In this document: piece by piece, positions 1 to 9,173 of the stretch
Layout: every line of letters starts with the position of its first letter
Numbering within the stretch: position 1 is the first letter of the stretch
Assembly: GCA_026399025.1 (NCBI GenBank)
Contig: JAPLRU010000114.1
Location: 62,001 to 126,000, forward strand
Length of the DNA: 64,000 nt
Source of the DNA: Methylobacter sp.
Lineage (GTDB): Bacteria > Pseudomonadota > Gammaproteobacteria > Methylococcales > Methylomonadaceae
Direction: 5' to 3'
Position numbers and translations under genes: made by a program
Notes under the pieces: generated by a model
The model's database searches: none
What the model was told of the DNA's origin: nothing
The model's input: the letters and a program-made list of their open reading frames with translations, nothing else

Positions 1-269
1 TCGATATAAGAGGGCTTGCTTTTAAGATCTTGCGCGCTGACGGCGTTGCCGGTGTCGTGATGGCTGACCAAGGCGTGATTGTAAACATTAAGCGCAAGCC
101 CCTCGAAATTAGGATCGTTGAGCAAGGATTTGACGCCGTCAAGTAACGAGCCGGAACGTAGCTTAAGGAATGAGGCAATGGCTTCGTTGATCGAGCTGAC
201 GATAAACGCTACGGAAGAGTAGCAAAAGGTGAGGCCGATAGCGACTTCCAAGGTGGTACTGTTAAACAT
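1..269 (-). CDS. Membrane-anchored protein of unknown function (partial, N-terminus)
   Basis: Reading runs leftwards from an ATG at 267-269 and leaves the window after 89 codons. The start is supported by an upstream GGGGA ribosome-binding site eight or so bases before the ATG. The visible protein opens MFNSTTLEVAIGLTFCYSSV, with one hydrophobic segment at about residues 8-25 that could be an N-terminal membrane anchor. A mostly helical, mildly basic stretch follows (LKLRSGSLLDGVKSLL). I do not recognise a named family. The neighbouring TPR remnant points the other way, so no operon can be inferred from this side. Confidence 0.7.
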   Translation of the reverse strand, partial: MFNSTTLEVAIGLTFCYSSVAFIVSSINEAIASFLKLRSGSLLDGVKSLLNDPNFEGLALNVYNHALVSHHDTGNAVSAQDLKSKPSYI

Positions 270-576
270 GGTGTTCCCCTTTTTATTTTTCCCGGAGTTG
301 CATCCGGTTTTTTAGGTTAAACATTTTTAATGATTCAACAAAACATCAAAAACAACGAATAATCAGCTTATTGCCTGAACAAGCGCAATGCCGGCTGAAA
401 TGGAGTCGCCGCCGCTGAAAAAAAACGCGAGCTTAAGGTCATATGCTGTTGTCATCAGGATATATAGTTTTGGCTTTGCGTTAGCTGAGTTGACGACCGG
501 CGGTATTGTGGCGCAAAAAATAGCGGGCGTATGTAAGCTAAAGCTGAAACTTTCTTGATCTGTAAAATTAGTTTAA
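270..576. other. Intergenic region without a convincing gene
   Basis: This stretch separates the divergent left-end gene from the TPR remnant. It must hold the promoter of the left-end gene, but I see no clear -35/-10 pair. A 57-codon open frame from an ATG at 384 lacks a ribosome-binding site and coding character. No hairpin or repeat stands out. Confidence 0.4.
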
Positions 577-1173
577 GCCGTCATCATCTGCGTAAAGGAA
601 AGGACACTATCTAGCAGTGCGCAGGAGCCGAAATCAATTAGCTGCTTGCTATTCAGCGAGCTCAAGCAATACAAAAAAGCTGAAAATAGCTACAAACAAG
701 CCATCGATCTAGAAATTGCCGGTGCAGCAAATTCTCTGGCTTGGTTTTATTTCGAAACGATTCAGCAAGACAAAAAAGCGGAAGCATTAACCCTTGCCCA
801 CAGTGCAGTTGCCGATAATCCGAGCTTCGCCTGTTTGCATACCTTGGCAACCGTTGCACTTTGGAACGATGAAATTAACATCGCACGGGAAAGCATAGAA
901 AAAATCCTGTTAGCGGAAAGCTGGCAGCAGGATAGTAATGAAAAAGCATTTATTGATTTGTTGATACTGCTGTTAGCCAAAGGCCAAACCAACCTGTTTG
1001 ATCGTTGGCAGCAACAATTCGATTTGGCGGATCGATTAAAACCGCTCTATTACGCGTTTTTAAATTTGGTGCCGGAAAAATACCCGAATCAATTGTTAAG
1101 AATGGGTTCCGAGTTGAAACAAACGGTCGATGAAATACTGGAGAAAATTGCGGCTTACCAAGAAAAATATTAA
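577..1173 (+). pseudogene. 5'-truncated TPR-repeat protein remnant
   Basis: The frame is open from 577 to a TAA at 1171-1173 but has no ATG or GTG; the first usable codon is a TTG at 646 with no ribosome-binding site. The 175 residues from 646 begin in the middle of a TPR-like helix pair (SELKQYKKAENSYKQAID) followed by further helical repeats (NSLAWFYFETIQQDKKAEAL), which is how the inside of a TPR protein looks, not its start. The simplest reading is that the 5' part has been lost. A short intact gene using TTG is possible but less likely. Function unknown; TPR arrays mediate protein contacts. Confidence 0.55.
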
Positions 1174-1206
1174 CGGCAAAAGCGGATAACCGTCAGTAAG
1201 CTAAAA

Positions 1207-1225
1207 AGCCGCGTCATACGCGGCT
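1207..1225 (+). terminator. Hairpin behind the TPR remnant
   Basis: AGCCGCGT, loop CAT, ACGCGGCT forms a perfect 8-bp stem 34 bases after the TAA. The downstream tract (cgtagcttatttt) is only moderately T-rich, so this is a weak or former intrinsic terminator. Confidence 0.45.
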
Positions 1226-1284
1226 CGTAGCTTATTTTGAAGCAGCGCCAACGGCACGATGTATAGCGTTTTTAAATTCAGTTG

Positions 1285-1465
1285 TAGAGTCCGAAGTGAA
1301 TAAAGCGACATCGTTCCCATGCTCCGGCGCTCGTCTTTATACACAAGCCTGTTCAAGATAGAACGTAGGCCGGAATAAGCCCGCCCGGCGTTAGCCAGGG
1401 TGGGCGTTTCCGGCCTACATTGAGATGTGTATAACGATGAGCGTTCCGGCGTGGGAACGATAGCG
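1285..1465. repeat. Dispersed inverted-repeat element with nested palindrome
   Basis: The left arm (1285-1330, with the core cgttcccatgctccggcgc) is matched by an inverted right arm near 1437-1465 (gcgttccggcgtgggaacg). Inside lies a second inverted repeat built on 'gtaggccgga...tccggcctac'. The first 46 bases recur at 41609-41654 with two mismatches. No coding sequence. It looks like a non-autonomous dispersed repeat placed between convergent genes. Confidence 0.7.
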
Positions 1466-1476
1466 AAAAAGCTGTC

Positions 1477-2757
1477 TTACAAGGATTTTATAGCCTTAAA
1501 GCCAATATCGGTACGGTAATAAACATTGTCCCAATGGATGCCGTTAGCTAACGCATAAGCTTTGCTTTGGGCTTCTTGAATATCTCGACCTAAAGCGCAA
1601 GCGCATAAAACCCGTCCACCCGCGGTAACCACATCGTTGCCGACTTGTTTAGTAGCGGCGTGAAATACTTTGCTGTCGTCGCCGTCCTGATCGGGCAAAC
1701 CGGTAATAATTGCGCCGCTCTGAGAGGCATCGGGATAGCCTCCGGCCGCTAAAACCACGCCTAAGGCGGCGCGCTCGTCCCAGTCGCTGTCGGTAAGATC
1801 GAGATTGCCGGCCAAGGCGGCTTCGCAAAGTTCTACCAAGTCGCTTTTTAAGCGCATCATAATCGGCTGGGTTTCAGGGTCGCCGAAGCGGCAGTTGTAT
1901 TCCAGCACTTTAATCGAGCCATCGTTACTGATCATCAACCCGGCATACAGAAAACCGGTGTAAGGCAAGCCGTCTTCGGCCATGCCTTTTAAGGTCGGCT
2001 CGATGACGTCGCGCATAACCCGTTGGTGTATGTCGGCAGTAACGACCGGAGCCGGGGAATAAGCGCCCATGCCGCCGGTGTTAGGGCCTTGGTCGCCGTT
2101 ATCGCGGGCTTTATGATCTTGGGAGGTCGCCATCGGCAAGGCGTGTTTGCCGTCGGCTATCACGATAAAGCTGGCTTCCTCGCCGCTCAGGAATTCTTCG
2201 ATAACCACGCGATTACCGGCCTCGCCAAACACATTGCCGGACAGCATGTCTTCGACCGCGGCAATGGCTTCCAGCTCGGTTTGAGCGACGATAACGCCTT
2301 TGCCCGCCGCTAAGCCGTCGGCTTTAACCACAATCGGCGCGCCTTGCTGCTTGATGTAAGCAATAGCTTGCTGTTGGTCGGTAAAAGACTGGAAGGCGGC
2401 GGTCGGAATGTGGTGGCGGATCATGAAGTCTTTGCAAAAAGTCTTCGAGCCTTCCAGTTGCGCGGCTTTTGCGCTGGGGCCAAAGCATTTCAAACCGGCT
2501 TGCTGAAACCGGTCGACGATGCCCAAAACTAAAGGGACTTCGGGACCGATGATGGTTAAATCGACAGCTTCTTTCTGTGCGAAAGCCAGCAGCGCGTCAA
2601 TATCGCTGACCGCAATGGCGATATTTTCAACCGACGCTTCCCGCGCGGTGCCGGCATTGCCGGGCGCGACAAACACTTTTTCGACTTTGGCCGATTGCCG
2701 AACTTTCCAGGCTAGGGCGTGTTCACGGCCGCCGCTGCCGACGATGAGGATTTTCAT
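1477..2757 (-). CDS. purD: Phosphoribosylamine--glycine ligase (GARS)
   Basis: Cytosolic enzyme of de novo purine synthesis: it joins glycine to 5-phosphoribosylamine using ATP, giving GAR. The 426 residues match the usual length (about 430). The N-terminus MKILIVGSGGREHALAWK is the family hallmark, followed by the ATP-grasp fold (KADGLAAGKGVIVA, GEEASFIVIADG, and GFLYAGLMI near residue 270). The metal/ATP-binding region EYNCRFGDPETQ lies at about residues 290-300. It is the last gene of a purH-purD pair, but the two are separated by about 265 bp filled with repeats, so cotranscription is uncertain. No damage seen. Confidence 0.97.
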   Translation of the reverse strand: MKILIVGSGGREHALAWKVRQSAKVEKVFVAPGNAGTAREASVENIAIAVSDIDALLAFAQKEAVDLTIIGPEVPLVLGIVDRFQQAGLKCFGPSAKAAQLEGSKTFCKDFMIRHHIPTAAFQSFTDQQQAIAYIKQQGAPIVVKADGLAAGKGVIVAQTELEAIAAVEDMLSGNVFGEAGNRVVIEEFLSGEEASFIVIADGKHALPMATSQDHKARDNGDQGPNTGGMGAYSPAPVVTADIHQRVMRDVIEPTLKGMAEDGLPYTGFLYAGLMISNDGSIKVLEYNCRFGDPETQPIMMRLKSDLVELCEAALAGNLDLTDSDWDERAALGVVLAAGGYPDASQSGAIITGLPDQDGDDSKVFHAATKQVGNDVVTAGGRVLCACALGRDIQEAQSKAYALANGIHWDNVYYRTDIGFKAIKSL

Positions 2758-2827
2758 GATGATTCTCGTGTATTTTGTAGGGAGGACAGATGGGTCGCCC
2801 GTAACTTAACGTATGGTAATTATTCAG

Positions 2828-2907
2828 TCCCCCTCTTTGAAAAAGAGGGGTTAGGGGAGATTTTTTAAATAAATCCCCCTCGCTCCCCCTTTTTCAACGG
2901 GGGAGGT
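2828..2907. repeat. CCCCTC/GAGGGG palindromic repeat
   Basis: An imperfect inverted repeat between purH and purD: 'ccccctctttgaaaaagagggg' followed by 'ttaggggaga' and, inverted, 'aatccccctcgctccccct'. Related pyrimidine/purine palindromes occur at 39490-39583 and 41681-41824. Non-coding dispersed repeat. Confidence 0.6.
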
Positions 2908-2942
2908 GAATACTTACAACGTATGAAACGCAAGTCGATTAA

Positions 2943-3008
2943 TTCACCACGAAGACACGAAGAAAAACAATAGTAAAAACTTCGTGCTCTTCGTGTCTTC
3001 GTGGTGAA
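2943..3008. repeat. CACCACGAAGACACGAAG palindrome, copy 1
   Basis: A 66-bp near-perfect inverted repeat: TTCACCACGAAGACACGAAG and its reverse complement around a short A-rich centre. It lies 15 bp downstream of purH. Further copies are at 8106-8120 (half), 8159-8232, 9174-9238, 35578-35767 (interrupted) and 60485-60531. It could form a long hairpin in the transcript and may act as a weak terminator or mRNA stabiliser; that role is inference. Confidence 0.85.
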
Positions 3009-3022
3009 TGCTTTTTAAAATA

Positions 3023-4582
3023 TTAATGCCGGAAATGACGCATGCCGGTAAACACCATCGCGATATTATGCTCATCGGCGGCGGCGATAACTTCATCGTC
3101 GCGCATTGAGCCGCCGGGTTGGATGACTGCGGTAATGCCCGCTTCGGCGGCGGAATCGATACCGTCACGGAATGGGAAAAACGCATCCGACGCCATCGCC
3201 GAACCCGGAACGTCCAAGCCCGCATCGACGGCTTTAATGCCGGCGATTTTGGCCGAATAAACCCGGCTCATTTGGCCCGCGCCGACGCCGATAGTTTGGC
3301 CGTTTTTGCAGTAGACAATGGCATTGGATTTGACGAATTTGGCGACTTTCCAAGCAAACAATAAGTCAGCCGTTTCTTGTTCGGTCGGGGCGCGTTTGCT
3401 GACGATTTTAAGGTCGGCCGCGCCGATTTCGCCGCTGTCTTTGTCTTGAACCAGTAAGCCCCCGGCGACGCGTTTGAAATCAAGCGCGGTTTGCTTGGCG
3501 TTATTCCAGAGACCGCATTCCAACACGCGAACATTTTGTTTGCCCGCCAAAGCGGTTTGCGCGGCGGCGCTGATTGAGGGCGCAATAATGACTTCGACAA
3601 ATTGACGCTTGACGATTTCAGCGGCGGTCGCTTCGTCCAGTTCCCGGTTAAACGCGATGATGCCGCCGAATGCCGAAGTCGGATCGGTTGCATAGGCTTT
3701 GTCGTAAGCGGCGAGCAGGCTGTCGGCTTGGGCTACGCCGCAGGGATTGGCATGTTTGACGATAACGCAGGTAGGCCGGTCGCCGAATGATTTAACGCAT
3801 TCCAATGCCGCATCGGCGTCGCTAATGTTGTTATAGGACAATTCCTTGCCTTGCAATTGCTTAGCCGCGGCAATGGTGCCGTCGGCCGGTGTTTTTTCCC
3901 GATAAAAGGCCGCGTTTTGATGCGGGTTTTCGCCGTAACGCATGGTTTGGTTGTGATAAAACTGCAAATTCAAGGTTTCGGGAAACTGCACTCCACTGAT
4001 ATTACCCAGATAGCTTGCAATCGCAGTATCGTAACGCGCGGTGTGCTCAAAGCTTTTCAGCGCCAGATTGAAGCGGGTCTGCTGGGAAAGTCCGCTGGCA
4101 TTATTTTTCAGTTCGGTAACTATCGATGCGTAATCGCTCGGATCGACAATGATTGCCACATCGGCATGATTCTTGGCGGCGGCGCGGATCATGGTCGGCC
4201 CGCCAATGTCGATGTTTTCGATAGCCGTATCTAAAGCGCAATTCGGATTGGCGATGGTTTGTTCGAAGGGATACAGGTTAACCACCACCATATCGATAGC
4301 ATTAATGCCGTTTGCGGCCATTACCGCGTCATCAATGCCGCGACGCGCCAAAATGCCGCCGTGAACTTTAGGGTGCAAGGTTTTAACCCGGCCGTCCATC
4401 ATTTCCGGGAAGCCGGTGTAATCGGAAACTTCAGTCGCCCGAATGTCATGCTCGGCCAATATTTTAGCGGTGCCGCCGGTAGACAGAATTTCGATGCCTA
4501 ATTGATTCAATTCCCGGCAAAAATCCACGATACCGGATTTATCGGATACGCTGACCAGCGCGCGAGTGACTTTTTTGTTCAT
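3023..4582 (-). CDS. purH: Bifunctional AICAR formyltransferase / IMP cyclohydrolase
   Basis: Catalyses the last two steps of IMP synthesis in the cytosol: formylation of AICAR with 10-formyl-THF, then ring closure. At 519 residues it matches the family (about 520-530). The N-terminal MGS-like cyclohydrolase domain (about residues 1-150) shows [25 protein letters not shown] and [18 protein letters not shown]. The C-terminal transformylase domain shows LRYGENPHQ-type sequence ([13 protein letters not shown]) and [10 protein letters not shown], which contains the catalytic Lys-His pair. It follows fis and dusB on the same strand, the order seen in many gammaproteobacteria. No lesion seen. Confidence 0.97.
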   Translation of the reverse strand: MNKKVTRALVSVSDKSGIVDFCRELNQLGIEILSTGGTAKILAEHDIRATEVSDYTGFPEMMDGRVKTLHPKVHGGILARRGIDDAVMAANGINAIDMVVVNLYPFEQTIANPNCALDTAIENIDIGGPTMIRAAAKNHADVAIIVDPSDYASIVTELKNNASGLSQQTRFNLALKSFEHTARYDTAIASYLGNISGVQFPETLNLQFYHNQTMRYGENPHQNAAFYREKTPADGTIAAAKQLQGKELSYNNISDADAALECVKSFGDRPTCVIVKHANPCGVAQADSLLAAYDKAYATDPTSAFGGIIAFNRELDEATAAEIVKRQFVEVIIAPSISAAAQTALAGKQNVRVLECGLWNNAKQTALDFKRVAGGLLVQDKDSGEIGAADLKIVSKRAPTEQETADLLFAWKVAKFVKSNAIVYCKNGQTIGVGAGQMSRVYSAKIAGIKAVDAGLDVPGSAMASDAFFPFRDGIDSAAEAGITAVIQPGGSMRDDEVIAAADEHNIAMVFTGMRHFRH

Positions 4583-4642
4583 GCAGATCTCAGAATGAAA
4601 GAGGAGGTTTGAAGGAGGGTTAAAACCGGCCTTGTTAGGGAA

Positions 4643-4927
4643 TTAGGACAGACCGTAGAATTCCAGTTTTTTGCGCAAAGTGCTGCGGCTTAGGCCCAAG
4701 GCTTTGGCCGCTTTGGTTTGGTTGTAGCCGGAATGCTCCAGCGTCGCTTGCAACAGCGGTTTTTCGACTTCACCGATTACCATCGCATGCAGGCCGACCG
4801 GATCATGACCGTTCAAATGCAGTAAATATTGTTCCACGGTCTGTTTAACATGGGCGGATAACAGAATGGTTACGTTTTTTTTACTGTCTATGTTGATGAT
4901 TTCGGCGCTTTTTTGGGAGGCGTTCAT
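4643..4927 (-). CDS. fis: Fis family nucleoid-associated DNA-binding protein
   Basis: A 94-residue protein (E. coli Fis has 98) with the typical C-terminal helix-turn-helix NQTKAAKALGLSRSTLRKKL. Fis bends DNA and acts as a growth-phase regulator of rRNA and other promoters. I place the start at the ATG at 4925-4927, four bases after the dusB stop, because the dusB-fis operon is conserved and coupled translation fits; a GTG at 4942 would add five residues and overlap dusB. The N-terminal half is poorly conserved, as usual outside the enterics. No Shine-Dalgarno is obvious, which also suggests coupling to dusB. Confidence 0.9.
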   Translation of the reverse strand: MNASQKSAEIINIDSKKNVTILLSAHVKQTVEQYLLHLNGHDPVGLHAMVIGEVEKPLLQATLEHSGYNQTKAAKALGLSRSTLRKKLEFYGLS

Positions 4928-4931
4928 ATTG

Positions 4932-5912
4932 TTATGCAGCACTGTCGGGGGTTAAGAGATTAAATGCCGAATGAATCAGCGCCATTTGTTGGGATGGACA
5001 TTGCGCCTGATTGATGACGCGCATATCCCGAGCGGCGGGCTCAAGATGGCTAAAATACCAAGCTATATGTTTTCTTGCTATTTTAACACCGCTTGCATTG
5101 CCGTAGAAGCTATATAGTTTGTCCAAATGGTTCATGAGTGTGCTGTGTATATCGGTAACTGTCGGCTTTTCAAGATGTTTTCCGTGCTTAATAAAATAAC
5201 GTATTTGACTAAACAGCCATGGGTTTCCTTGGGCGGCCCGGCCGATCATAATGGCGTCCGCTCCGGTCGAAGCCAGCACCCTTTGAGCTTGTTCGGGGCT
5301 GGCAATATCGCCGTTGGCGATAACCGGAATAGCGACGGCTTGTTTTACTTTTTTCACGGTTTCATGTTCGGCCCGGCCGTTGAATTTACAGGCGCGGGTT
5401 CGGCCGTGAACCGTTAATGCGGCAATGCCTGCATGTTCGGCTATTCGGGCAATTTCAACGGCGTTGCGGCTGTGTAAATCCCAGCCGGTACGGATTTTTA
5501 AAGTGACCGGAATATCGACGGCGTTAACCACCGCTTCCAGTATGCGTTTTACCAGCGCTTCATCTCTGAGTAGCGCGGAACCTGCGGCCACCGCGCACAC
5601 TTTTTTGGCCGGACAGCCCATATTAATATCGATAATTTGGGCGCCCCGTTGGACGTTGAGTTTTGCCGCCTCAGCCATTAGCTGAGGATCGGTGCCTAAA
5701 ATCTGCACCGAACGGATGCCGGTTTCACCGCTATGGTCGGCTTTTAACAGCGTTGTTTTATGTTGACGCAAAGCCGGATTGGAAGCCACCATTTCAGACA
5801 CCGCCAGCCCCGCGCCGAATTGTTTGCACAACTCTCGGAACGGACGGTCGGTGATACCGGCCATCGGCGCCAGAATCAGGTTGTTTTCAAGTTGATAAGG
5901 GCCGATTTGCAT
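4932..5912 (-). CDS. dusB: tRNA-dihydrouridine synthase B
   Basis: FMN-dependent enzyme reducing uridine to dihydrouridine in the tRNA D-loop (U17 in the E. coli DusB group). The 326 residues form a TIM barrel: LAPMAGITDRPFR at residues 14-26, IDINMGCPAKKVC with the catalytic cysteine at residue 100, VTLKIRTGWD, LTVHGRTR and the phosphate-binding VIANGDI/ADAIMIGRAAQGNPW. A smaller helical domain ends the protein. It is directly upstream of fis with a four-base gap, the classical dusB-fis operon. In many relatives prmA sits just upstream; here rlmI and two small genes lie between. Confidence 0.95.
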   Translation of the reverse strand: MQIGPYQLENNLILAPMAGITDRPFRELCKQFGAGLAVSEMVASNPALRQHKTTLLKADHSGETGIRSVQILGTDPQLMAEAAKLNVQRGAQIIDINMGCPAKKVCAVAAGSALLRDEALVKRILEAVVNAVDIPVTLKIRTGWDLHSRNAVEIARIAEHAGIAALTVHGRTRACKFNGRAEHETVKKVKQAVAIPVIANGDIASPEQAQRVLASTGADAIMIGRAAQGNPWLFSQIRYFIKHGKHLEKPTVTDIHSTLMNHLDKLYSFYGNASGVKIARKHIAWYFSHLEPAARDMRVINQAQCPSQQMALIHSAFNLLTPDSAA

Positions 5913-6051
5913 GAGGAAGGTTAGAGCTGGAGCTATTCGGCAGTTAGAGAAATGGAACGCTGAAGATGCAGTGTGTTCAATAAAACCTTAGTGAATCATA
6001 ATGATCGGCGCCATCAGCGTGCCATGGTATTCGGTGGTGTGGAACATTAAC

Positions 6052-6579
6052 TCATTTGTCGGCGTCTTCATTCCAGATCGGATTGTCACGGTCTTCCGGT
6101 TCCAGCTTGGCATTATCTTCAGGATAAATATGCCAAAAAGACTTGTCGATTTTGGCGTTGCTGTAGCCTTCTTTTTTATCGTGACCGAACGGGCACCACC
6201 AGTTTTCGACGATCTTGACCATATAAGCATGCCATTCAAATAAAGCGACGCTGTAAGGGCAGTACCAAGTGCAGTTCAAAATCCAGAACAGTTTCGATTG
6301 CGAGGTGCTGGCTTTGAACGAGCCGTGCATGGTGATTTGGTTTTTTAAGGTGTAACGGTGACTGGCCCTATCGGGCAGGAAATCGGAGTAAGTCTTGAGG
6401 TTTTTAGCGCCGATCAGCAGCAAGTGCCAGTAAGTCATATAAGCGCTGGCAAAGACAAAGGGAAGGGTTAATATAGGCATGTAAACCAGGACCATGCCAA
6501 TGGCTCTTTGCACGACCGGGACTTTTTGATGGTTTTTGCCGATGTCAACGCGGCCGGAACAAGACTCACAAGCTTTCAT
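6052..6579 (-). CDS. Small membrane protein of unknown function with CxxC and WCP motifs
   Basis: 175 residues, not assigned to a named family. It opens with a CxxC pair (MKACESCSG), followed by a hydrophobic region at about residues 25-60 (AIGMVLVYMPILTLPFVF, YMTYWHLLLIGA) that suggests one or two membrane segments. The C-terminal half is rich in aromatic and Cys residues (ILNCTWYCPY, ENWWCPFGH) and ends in an acidic tail. A GAGGAT ribosome-binding site precedes the ATG, and the gene lies 13 bp behind the small metal-binding-type protein at 6593-6781, so the two are probably one unit. A role in metal handling or redox is inference from the cysteines and the neighbour. Confidence 0.75.
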   Translation of the reverse strand: MKACESCSGRVDIGKNHQKVPVVQRAIGMVLVYMPILTLPFVFASAYMTYWHLLLIGAKNLKTYSDFLPDRASHRYTLKNQITMHGSFKASTSQSKLFWILNCTWYCPYSVALFEWHAYMVKIVENWWCPFGHDKKEGYSNAKIDKSFWHIYPEDNAKLEPEDRDNPIWNEDADK

Positions 6580-6592
6580 TATTTTTATATCC

Positions 6593-6781
6593 TCATTTCT
6601 TTGTTGTTAGTAAGGGGGTTATCGTCGGTTGGGTTTTATCCCCGTTCAGTAATTGGTAAATGCTCAAGCAGCCGGCGCAGCAAAATTTTTGCACACCGTC
6701 ATTCGTGGTCAACGAAAAGCCGGTGATTTCTACCGCCTGACCGCAAAGGACGCAGAGCTCCTTAATTTTTGCATCGGCCAT
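6593..6781 (-). CDS. Small protein resembling the metal-binding domain of cation-transporting ATPases
   Basis: 62 residues. The pattern ELCVLCGQAV followed by KFCCAGCLSIYQLL matches the N-terminal cysteine domain found on CcoI/FixI-type copper P-type ATPases (the ATPase-cat_bd pattern, CxxCG...CCxGC). Here the domain stands alone with no ATPase behind it. A free soluble metal chaperone-like protein is a reasonable reading but unproved. It sits between rlmI (17 bp upstream) and the small membrane protein (13 bp downstream), all minus strand, so the three may be cotranscribed. Full-length as far as can be seen. Confidence 0.75.
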   Translation of the reverse strand: MADAKIKELCVLCGQAVEITGFSLTTNDGVQKFCCAGCLSIYQLLNGDKTQPTITPLLTTKK

Positions 6782-6797
6782 AAAAATGCCTCACATT

Positions 6798-7994
6798 TTA
6801 CAAGCTTGAAGAGACAGCACAAAAAAAAGTTTTCAGGTATTCGGTCTCGGGAGCCGCCGGATCAATAGGATGGTCGGGACCCTGTCCGCCCGCCGCAAAA
6901 AACACCAGATGACGATCGATGTGCCGTCCTGACGAGCGTAAAATTTCATGCAGGTTTTCGCGGCTCAGGTGATGAGAACACGATGCCGAAGCTAAGATGC
7001 CGTTTTTGGACAGCACCTGTAGCGCCAACTGATTCAAACGGCGGTACGCTTCGTATCCGGGTTTGAAATCTTTTTTGCGTTTAATTAAAGCGGGCGGATC
7101 CAGCACAATAACGTCATAAAGCCGGTTTTCCAAACGGGCCTGTTTTAAAAACTCGAACACATCGCTACGTACAAAGTGCATTTTATCCTGAACCCGGTTC
7201 AGCGCCGCATTTTCTTCGGCTAATCTCAGCGCACTTTCCGAGGCGTCGACGCAAGTAACCTCTAAAGCCCCGGCCATTGCGGCAGGAATGCCCCAGGCTC
7301 CGGTATAGCAAAATAAATCGAGCACTCGCTGGTTCTTGGCGATGTTCGCTAATTGGACGCGACTGCTGCGGTGATCATAAAACCAGCCGGTTTTTTGCCC
7401 TTCCAGGATGTCGATTTTAAAGTGCGCGCCGTTTTCTTCAATAATCAGCGGTTCGGGCAGTGTGCCGTAGGCCAGTTCGGAGTCCAGGCTTAAGCCTTCC
7501 TGTTGGCGTTGGCTGTTATCGTTTTTCAGGATAATGGCGGTCGGATTGACTAAGTCGTGCAGCGCGGCAAACAGCGATTCTTTGCGTTGGTCGATACCGG
7601 CGGTAGTGATTTGTACCGACAACACCGAACCGAAACGATCGATCACCAGACCGGGCAAGCCGTCGCTTTCGCCGAAAACCAAGCGATAGTAAGGCTTGTC
7701 GAACAGTTTTTCCCGTAGCGCCAACGCAGTAGTCAGGCGTTCCTTAAAGAAATTGGCGCCGCATTTCAGGTTGGGCTTTCTGGATAAAAGTCTTGCGCAT
7801 ATCAGGGCTTGAGGATTGATATAAGCCGTGCCCAGCACTTTGCCGTCGTCGCTTTTTACCTGCACCAAATCGCCTGCATTGAAGTGTTCGAGCGGCGAGC
7901 GTTGAGTGTCGACTTCATTGCTGAAAACCCATAAATGGCCTTTACGCAGACGCTTGTCTTCGTTCTTTTTTAAATAAATTTCCGGATGAGCCAT
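6798..7994 (-). CDS. rlmI: 23S rRNA (cytosine-1962-C5)-methyltransferase RlmI
   Basis: SAM-dependent enzyme that methylates C1962 of 23S rRNA. The 398 residues match E. coli RlmI (396). An N-terminal PUA domain (about residues 2-75, with KGHLWVFSNEVD) is followed by the RlmI central region and a Rossmann methyltransferase domain: LDLFCYTGAWGIPAA for SAM binding, VLDPPALIKRKKD, and ASCSHHLS carrying the likely catalytic cysteine. Placed among the prmA-dusB genes, where it is not usually found. No damage. Confidence 0.95.
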   Translation of the reverse strand: MAHPEIYLKKNEDKRLRKGHLWVFSNEVDTQRSPLEHFNAGDLVQVKSDDGKVLGTAYINPQALICARLLSRKPNLKCGANFFKERLTTALALREKLFDKPYYRLVFGESDGLPGLVIDRFGSVLSVQITTAGIDQRKESLFAALHDLVNPTAIILKNDNSQRQQEGLSLDSELAYGTLPEPLIIEENGAHFKIDILEGQKTGWFYDHRSSRVQLANIAKNQRVLDLFCYTGAWGIPAAMAGALEVTCVDASESALRLAEENAALNRVQDKMHFVRSDVFEFLKQARLENRLYDVIVLDPPALIKRKKDFKPGYEAYRRLNQLALQVLSKNGILASASCSHHLSRENLHEILRSSGRHIDRHLVFFAAGGQGPDHPIDPAAPETEYLKTFFCAVSSSL

Positions 7995-8105
7995 AGGTGT
8001 TAAATGAGTTTAAAAGTACAGGAGCCGACTTAGCTTGTAAGGTGGGGTAGCGATAGCGTAATCCGATATTTTCGGTTAAACGCGGAATAAGCGAAAAGTC
8101 TTTAA

Positions 8106-8232
8106 TTCACCACGAAGACAGTAACTTCTCATTACCTACAGGCGTTTAAAAATCTTTATTCACCACGAAAGCACGAAGAGCTCGAAGAAACAAAGAAAAT
8201 AAAACTTCGTGTCCTTCGTGCCTTCGTGGTGA
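8106..8232. repeat. CACCACGAAG palindrome, copy 2 with an extra half copy
   Basis: A full inverted repeat occupies 8159-8232 (ttcaccacgaaagcacgaag and its inverse). A lone left arm (ttcaccacgaagaca) lies at 8106-8120, separated by unrelated sequence. The whole intergenic stretch 7995-8254 between prmA and rlmI holds no gene. Confidence 0.8.
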
Positions 8233-8254
8233 TGCTTCTTCTTTTATGATTAAA

Positions 8255-9133
8255 TTAACGCTTGACGCCGTCAAGCCTGATCCAGTCTTCCTGTTGCACC
8301 GGAGCGTTGAAGCTTAGGTAGGGCCGGTAAGCGTTCATCACCGATTCGGCCTGTTCATGCAAAATGCCGGATAAAACCAGCTGACCGCCGGAAGCGACCA
8401 AGCCGGAAATCTGTTCCGCCATGTCGATTAAGGGCTTTGCCAGAATATTGGCCAGCACGATGTCGGCTTGAAACGGCACAAACTGTTCGGGCAGGTAACA
8501 GGCGATTTTTTCTTGGACCTTGTTCTTTAGCGCATTGCTTTGGGTTGCGGTTATGGCTTGCGGGTCAATATCCACCGCGTGAGCTTGCTTCGCCTCTAAT
8601 AAAATCGCCGCAACCGCCAGTATTCCTGAGCCGCAGCCGTAATCGATGACGGTTTTGCCGCTCAAATCGTGCCCGGCCAGCCATTCCAGGCATAACGCGG
8701 TGGTCGGATGGGTGCCGGTGCCGAAAGCGAGTCCCGGATCCAGCGTCAGGCAAACCGTGCCGGGCTCATATTGTTCCTGGTCGGTCGGACACACCCAGAG
8801 TTTATCGGCAAACTTCATCGGATGGTAATATTCCATCCAGGCGCGTTCCCATTCCTGATCTTCTACTATTTCATGCCGCCAGTTACGCAATTGTTCGGCC
8901 TTGTATTGGGCGTAAACTAAAGTCTTGATCAGCTCGGGTTCGGCATCCAGTTCATACAGCGCAATAACTTCGGTATTGCTCCATATTTTGGTTTCGCCGA
9001 TAGCCGGTTCGTAAACCGGCTCGTCTTCGGCATCCATGTAAGTAACGGACACCGCGCCGAGATTGTCGAAAAAATCGGCAAGCCGGGGCGCAAGGTCTTC
9101 ATTGGTGATAACGGAAATTTGGTGCCAAGGCAT
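8255..9133 (-). CDS. prmA: Ribosomal protein L11 methyltransferase
   Basis: Trimethylates lysines and the N-terminus of ribosomal protein L11 using SAM. From the ATG at 9131-9133 the protein has 292 residues (E. coli 293) and starts MPWHQISVITNEDLAP, the family N-terminus. The methyltransferase core shows DPGLAFGTGTHPTT, DYGCGSGILAVAA and VLANILAKPL. The frame stays open 75 bases further upstream, but that extra sequence is a translation of the palindromic repeat at 9174-9238 and should not be included. It follows accC on the same strand, a conserved neighbour in gammaproteobacteria. Confidence 0.96.
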   Translation of the reverse strand: MPWHQISVITNEDLAPRLADFFDNLGAVSVTYMDAEDEPVYEPAIGETKIWSNTEVIALYELDAEPELIKTLVYAQYKAEQLRNWRHEIVEDQEWERAWMEYYHPMKFADKLWVCPTDQEQYEPGTVCLTLDPGLAFGTGTHPTTALCLEWLAGHDLSGKTVIDYGCGSGILAVAAILLEAKQAHAVDIDPQAITATQSNALKNKVQEKIACYLPEQFVPFQADIVLANILAKPLIDMAEQISGLVASGGQLVLSGILHEQAESVMNAYRPYLSFNAPVQQEDWIRLDGVKR

Positions 9134-9173
9134 GATACGGAAAAGGTAGTGTGGAGCGGCTGATGGATAGTTA

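Noticed and set aside
384-557. 57-codon frame upstream of the TPR remnant
   Set aside because: No ribosome-binding site, no family, composition not coding-like.
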